64,000 nt of DNA from Mesorhizobium loti. GTDB lineage: Bacteria > Pseudomonadota > Alphaproteobacteria > Rhizobiales > Rhizobiaceae. The translations under genes were made by a program, and so were the position numbers. The stretch is from assembly GCA_002356515.1 (NCBI GenBank), contig AP017605.1:7549020-7613019 (forward strand). Reading direction: 5' to 3'. The number at the start of each line of letters is the position of its first letter. Position 1 is the first letter of the stretch. Positions 60,401 through 64,000 of this stretch are shown here, piece by piece. Below the pieces are notes generated by a model, which was given only the letters and a program-made list of their open reading frames with translations, was not told the DNA's origin and did not search any database.

Positions 60401-61213
60401 ATGAGTCCGGTCGGGAAGATTTCTGCAGCCTTGGCTACTTTAATGCTGGCCACGTCAGGCGCGGCCGAGGCCGGCGACGGCGCTTTCGGCTGGCTATCCG
60501 GCGACTGGTATCTGACGGTTGGCGCCACTGGCCTGATCGCGCCCAATTTCGAGGGCGGCAAGCAATACATGCTGAGTGCCCAGCCCATCATCTCCTTGGG
60601 CAAGGCGGGCCTCCAGGCACGCTTCACCTCGCGCAACGACAACATTTCGCTGGCGCTGGTCGATGACGGCAGCGTCCGCGCCGGCCTGACCGGCAAGTTC
60701 CTGTTCTCACGCGATGACGGCAATGCCGACGAGCTCAAGGGTCTCGATCCGGTCCGCTGGGGCGGCGAAGTCGGCGGCTTCTTCGAATTCTACCCGACGG
60801 ACTGGATGCGCGCGCGCGCCGAGTTGCGGCATGGCATCCGTGCCCATAACGGCTTTGTCGCCGATATCGCCGCCGACGCCTTCTATGATGTGACGCCAAC
60901 CGTCAGGATTTCGGGTGGTCCGCGCGTGTCCTTTGCCTCGGCCAACTATTTCGACGCTTATTATGGCGTCAACGCACAGGAAGCCGTGGCCTCGGGCCTG
61001 AGCCAATACAATCCCGGTAGCGGCCTGAAATCCGTCGGTCTCGGCGGCGCGGTGACCTGGAAGGTGACCGATCCGATGACCGCCAGCCTGTTTGGCGAAT
61101 ATTCACGCCTGGAAGGCCCGGCGGCCGATTCCAGCCTGGTCAGGGAGCGCGGCGACCGCAACCAGTTCATGGTCGGTGTGTCGACCACCTATCGCTTCGA
61201 CTTCAAGATGTAA
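60401..61213 (+). CDS. MipA/OmpV family outer-membrane protein
   Basis: A 270-residue outer-membrane beta-barrel of the MipA/OmpV family. Signal peptide LATLMLATSGAAEA (residues 10-24), then GDWYLTVGATGLIAPNFEGG (the family N-terminal repeat), then alternating strands such as MRARAELRHGIRAHNGFVAD and TPTVRISGGPRVSFASANYF, and the C-terminal aromatic strand STTYRFDFKM ending in a hydrophobic residue. ATG 60401 has GGAG upstream. MipA links peptidoglycan synthesis and outer membrane in E. coli; OmpV-type proteins also act as porins. Confidence 0.88.
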   Translation: MSPVGKISAALATLMLATSGAAEAGDGAFGWLSGDWYLTVGATGLIAPNFEGGKQYMLSAQPIISLGKAGLQARFTSRNDNISLALVDDGSVRAGLTGKFLFSRDDGNADELKGLDPVRWGGEVGGFFEFYPTDWMRARAELRHGIRAHNGFVADIAADAFYDVTPTVRISGGPRVSFASANYFDAYYGVNAQEAVASGLSQYNPGSGLKSVGLGGAVTWKVTDPMTASLFGEYSRLEGPAADSSLVRERGDRNQFMVGVSTTYRFDFKM

Positions 61214-61500
61214 GCGAATCGAACGAGACGCTTTATTCCTGCGCCTATCTCCGCTAAAAGCCACGCCATGATGAGCTTTTCGCGCCTTTTCGCGATCGCG
61301 ATACGAATTACTGGCCCGGTGTTCCGGGTGGCCTGAGCGCCGCCGGAGCCGCCGGGAGTTTCGCGCGCGCCCTCGCGCTTTTTCCAGATCATCGACGCAT
61401 ATCGCCCAAAAGTGGGTCCGGTTTTGGGAAAACGATATGCGTCAACCAAAGACTTCAACGCCCGGGCTTTGTGCCGACGGGTTACCCAGATGGCAGATCA
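61214..61500. other. Intergenic region before ileS
   Basis: This 287-bp gap holds GGCC-c-GG-tgtt-CCGGG-t-GGCC (about 61312-61333), a GC-rich run and REP-like copy 2 (61394-61443). A frame on the minus strand (61189-61458) shows no recognised domain. The ileS promoter probably lies within the last 60 bp, but no clear -35/-10 pair was found. Confidence 0.4.
61394..61443. repeat. Dispersed REP-like palindromic element, copy 2
   Basis: GACGCATATCG (61394-61404) ... CGATATGCGTC (61433-61443), perfect 11-bp arms, with the inner pair CCCAAAA ... TTTTGGG. The core GTGGGTCCGGTTTTGGGAA matches copy 1 at 53389-53436. Located 58 bp before ileS. Confidence 0.75.
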
Positions 61501-64000
61501 ATGACCGACACTGTTGAAACGATCGACTATTCCAAGACGCTTTACCTGCCGCAGACGGATTTCCCGATGCGCGCCGGCTTGCCCGAGAAGGAACCAGTGC
61601 TGGTCAAGCGCTGGCAGGACATGGACCTCTACCGCAAGCTGCGCGAGAGTGCCGCCGGCCGCACGAAATATGTGCTGCATGACGGCCCGCCCTACGCCAA
61701 CGGCAACATCCATATCGGCCATGCGCTGAACAAGATCCTCAAGGATGTCATCACCCGCTCGTTCCAGATGCGCGGCTATGATTCCAACTATGTGCCCGGC
61801 TGGGACTGCCACGGCCTGCCAATCGAATGGAAGATCGAGGAGCAGTACCGCGCCAAGGGCAAGAACAAGGACGAGGTGCCGGTCAACGAGTTCCGCAAGG
61901 AATGCCGTGAATTCGCCGCGCACTGGATCTCGGTGCAGGGCGGCGAGTTCCAGCGGCTCGGCGTCATCGGCGACTTCAAGAACCCCTATACGACGATGGC
62001 CTTCCACGCGGAGTCGCGCATCGCCGGCGAATTGCTGAAATTCGCCATGTCGGGCCAGCTCTATCGCGGCTCGAAGCCGGTGATGTGGAGCGTCGTCGAG
62101 CGCACCGCATTGGCCGAGGCCGAGATCGAGTACCAGGACTATGAGTCCGATACGATCTGGGCGAAGTTTCCGGTGGCCAATCTCGTCGTTGCCAGTGTCG
62201 TGGATGGGCAGCCGGCGGAACTCAATCCGGACCTGAGCGGGCGGTCGCTGGATTTGCTGGATGCCCATGTCGTCATCTGGACGACGACGCCGTGGACCAT
62301 CCCGGGCAACCGCGCCGTCAGCTATTCGCCGCGCGTCGCCTATGGGCTGTACGAGGTGACGGCGGCCGAGAATGCGTTTGGCCCGCAGCCGGGTGAGAAG
62401 CTGATCTTCGCCGACGCCCTTGCCGAGGACAGCCAGGCCAAGGCCAAGGTCACCTTGAAGCGCCTTCACGGCGTCAGCGCCGAACAGCTTGGAAATCTTG
62501 TGCTTTCGCACCCCTTCAAGGGTCTCGGCGGCGGCTACGAGTTCCCGGTGCCGATGATCGCGGGCGATCACGTGACCGACGATGCCGGTACCGGCTTCGT
62601 CCACACCGCGCCCAGCCATGGCCGCGAGGATTTCGACGCCTGGATGGACGCGGCGCCCCAATTGCGCGCACGTGGCGTTGATACCGTGATCCCCTTCACG
62701 GTCGACGATGCCGGCTTCTTCACCAAGGAGGCACCGGGCTTCGGGCCGGACCGCGAGGGCGGGGCCGCGCGTGTCATTGACGACAACGGCAAGAAGGGCA
62801 ACGCCAACCAGGCGGTCATCGACGAGCTGATCAAGCGCAACGCGCTGTTCGCGCGCGGCCGCCTGAAGCACAGCTACCCGCATTCCTGGCGGTCGAAGAA
62901 GCCGGTCATCTTCCGCAACACGCCGCAATGGTTCGTCTACATGGACAAGGACCTCGGCGACGGCACGACGCTGCGCAGCCGCGCCTTGAAGGCCATCGAC
63001 GACACGCGCTTCGTGCCGGCCGCCGGCCAGAACCGCATCCGCGCCATGATCGAGGAGCGCCCCGACTGGGTGCTGTCGCGCCAGCGCGCCTGGGGTGTGC
63101 CGATCGCCGTCTTCGCCGATGAGGACGGCAACGTGCTGAAGGACGAGGCGGTCAACCAACGTATCATGGACGCCTTCGAGGAAGAGGGCGCCGATGCCTG
63201 GTTCGCGGCGAACGCCAAGGAACGCTTCCTCGGCAACCATGATGCTTCCAAATGGAAGCAGGTGATGGACATCCTCGACGTCTGGTTCGATTCGGGCTCG
63301 ACCCATGTCTTTACGCTGGAGGATCGGCCCGACCTGAAGTGGCCGGCCGACGTCTATCTCGAAGGCTCCGACCAGCATCGCGGCTGGTTCCACTCCTCGC
63401 TGCTCGAAAGCTGCGGCACCAGGGGCAGGGCGCCTTACGACACCGTCGTCACCCACGGCTTCACCATGGACGAAGACGGACGCAAGATGTCGAAGTCGCT
63501 TGGCAACACGGTGGTGCCGCAGGACGTCATCAAGCAGTCCGGCGCCGACATCCTGCGCCTGTGGGTGGTGACGACGGACTATTGGGAAGATCAGCGGCTC
63601 GGCAAGAACGTGCTGCAGACCAACATCGACGCCTACCGCAAACTGCGCAACACCATCCGCTGGATGCTGGGCACGCTCGCCCATGACGATGGCGAGACCG
63701 TGCCGCTGGAAGCGATGCCGGAGCTGGAGCGGCTGATGCTGCATCGGCTGGCCGAACTCGATGAGGTGGTGCGCCAGGGCTACGATGCCTTCGAGTTCAA
63801 GCGCGTCACCCGCGCGCTCATCGATTTCATGGTGGTCGAGCTGTCGGCCTTCTATTTCGACATCCGCAAGGACGCGCTCTACTGCGACGCACCGTCGAGC
63901 GTGAAACGCAAGGCCTCGGTTCAGGTGGTGCGCCATCTGTTCGAATGTCTGGTGAAATGGCTGGCGCCGATGCTGCCCTTCACCATGGAAGAGGCCTGGC
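61501..64000 (+). CDS. ileS: Isoleucine-tRNA ligase (3' end outside the window)
   Basis: The 2500 bases give 833 codons of a class I aminoacyl-tRNA synthetase that charges tRNA-Ile. HIGH signature [19 protein letters not shown] (about residues 62-80), [16 protein letters not shown], editing domain around [15 protein letters not shown] (about 369-383) and KMSKS signature [15 protein letters not shown] (about 655-669). IleS of alphaproteobacteria is about 950-1000 residues long, so about 130-170 are missing. ATG 61501 directly follows the REP-like element region. ribF and ileS are neighbours in related genomes. Confidence 0.97.
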   Translation, partial: MTDTVETIDYSKTLYLPQTDFPMRAGLPEKEPVLVKRWQDMDLYRKLRESAAGRTKYVLHDGPPYANGNIHIGHALNKILKDVITRSFQMRGYDSNYVPGWDCHGLPIEWKIEEQYRAKGKNKDEVPVNEFRKECREFAAHWISVQGGEFQRLGVIGDFKNPYTTMAFHAESRIAGELLKFAMSGQLYRGSKPVMWSVVERTALAEAEIEYQDYESDTIWAKFPVANLVVASVVDGQPAELNPDLSGRSLDLLDAHVVIWTTTPWTIPGNRAVSYSPRVAYGLYEVTAAENAFGPQPGEKLIFADALAEDSQAKAKVTLKRLHGVSAEQLGNLVLSHPFKGLGGGYEFPVPMIAGDHVTDDAGTGFVHTAPSHGREDFDAWMDAAPQLRARGVDTVIPFTVDDAGFFTKEAPGFGPDREGGAARVIDDNGKKGNANQAVIDELIKRNALFARGRLKHSYPHSWRSKKPVIFRNTPQWFVYMDKDLGDGTTLRSRALKAIDDTRFVPAAGQNRIRAMIEERPDWVLSRQRAWGVPIAVFADEDGNVLKDEAVNQRIMDAFEEEGADAWFAANAKERFLGNHDASKWKQVMDILDVWFDSGSTHVFTLEDRPDLKWPADVYLEGSDQHRGWFHSSLLESCGTRGRAPYDTVVTHGFTMDEDGRKMSKSLGNTVVPQDVIKQSGADILRLWVVTTDYWEDQRLGKNVLQTNIDAYRKLRNTIRWMLGTLAHDDGETVPLEAMPELERLMLHRLAELDEVVRQGYDAFEFKRVTRALIDFMVVELSAFYFDIRKDALYCDAPSSVKRKASVQVVRHLFECLVKWLAPMLPFTMEEAW

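Noticed and set aside
61498..63936. An 812-codon open frame on the minus strand opposite ileS
   Set aside because: The plus strand encodes a perfect IleS with HIGH and KMSKS motifs.

Overview
The window looks like chromosomal DNA of a Mesorhizobium-type alphaproteobacterium (Hyphomicrobiales, Phyllobacteriaceae). The evidence is uniformly high GC, dense ABC uptake operons with LacI/TetR/MarR regulators, a CIRCE-controlled groESL pair, RRM-free small rhizobial proteins, a CdsA/PlsC/CDP-alcohol lipid cluster, TadG-like pilus proteins and the HAD-ribF-ileS neighbourhood. No rRNA, tRNA, CRISPR array, phage gene or complete insertion sequence was seen. The last gene (ileS) runs off the right edge.

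Layout. 1-5.7 kb: a TetR regulator, then a LacI regulator divergent from an amino-acid-type ABC uptake operon with a FAD oxidoreductase; two perfect operator palindromes lie between them. 5.7-12.8 kb: housekeeping and stress genes (Tat-exported metallophosphoesterase, CsbD, GST, YciI, cold-shock protein with a structured 3' region, a four-gene cluster of small unknown proteins ending in a YkgJ-type Cys cluster protein, LysE, SnoaL-like, OsmC). 12.8-15.1 kb: a zinc-free MDR-type oxidoreductase divergent from an LmrA/QdoR-like TetR, then a VOC pseudogene with an in-frame stop. 15.1-17.3 kb: groES-groEL. 17.3-21.7 kb: TetR divergent from an MFS / aldonolactone-oxidase / DSD1-type PLP enzyme operon. 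21.7-24.2 kb: MarR-GNAT fusion, antibiotic-biosynthesis-monooxygenase-like protein behind a hairpin-rich leader, AraC-GyrI regulator. 24.3-29.8 kb: a sugar ABC operon (binding protein, two permeases, ATPase) ending in its LacI regulator, with a 28-bp perfect palindrome at the promoter. 30.1-33.7 kb: a cobalamin riboswitch in front of DUF1636, ATPase, binding protein and permease genes, probably corrinoid or cobalt-chelate uptake. 33.7-39.6 kb: a six-gene lipid cluster matching E. coli ynbABCD in gene content plus a PlsC acyltransferase and a small membrane protein. 39.8-43.3 kb: MarR-HlyD-EmrB efflux operon with a highly structured 310-bp gap. 43.4-49.1 kb: a second sugar ABC operon carrying a cytoplasmic glycoside-hydrolase-like protein. 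49.4-57.5 kb: 2OG-Fe(II) oxygenase, CAP-domain lipoprotein, two TadG-like proteins interleaved with DUF2189, LysE and FAD oxidoreductase genes. 57.8-64 kb: HAD hydrolase, ribF, hdeD, mipA, ileS.

Recurring themes: all three periplasmic-binding-protein-first ABC operons carry a GC-rich stem-loop exactly between the binding-protein gene and the permease gene, which fits high binding-protein expression; several regulators have twin operators 21 bp apart; and several translation starts are TTG or GTG behind good Shine-Dalgarno sequences. The least understood and most interesting segment is the ynb-like lipid cluster, whose CDP-alcohol transferase has Asn in place of two of the four usual metal-binding Asp residues.
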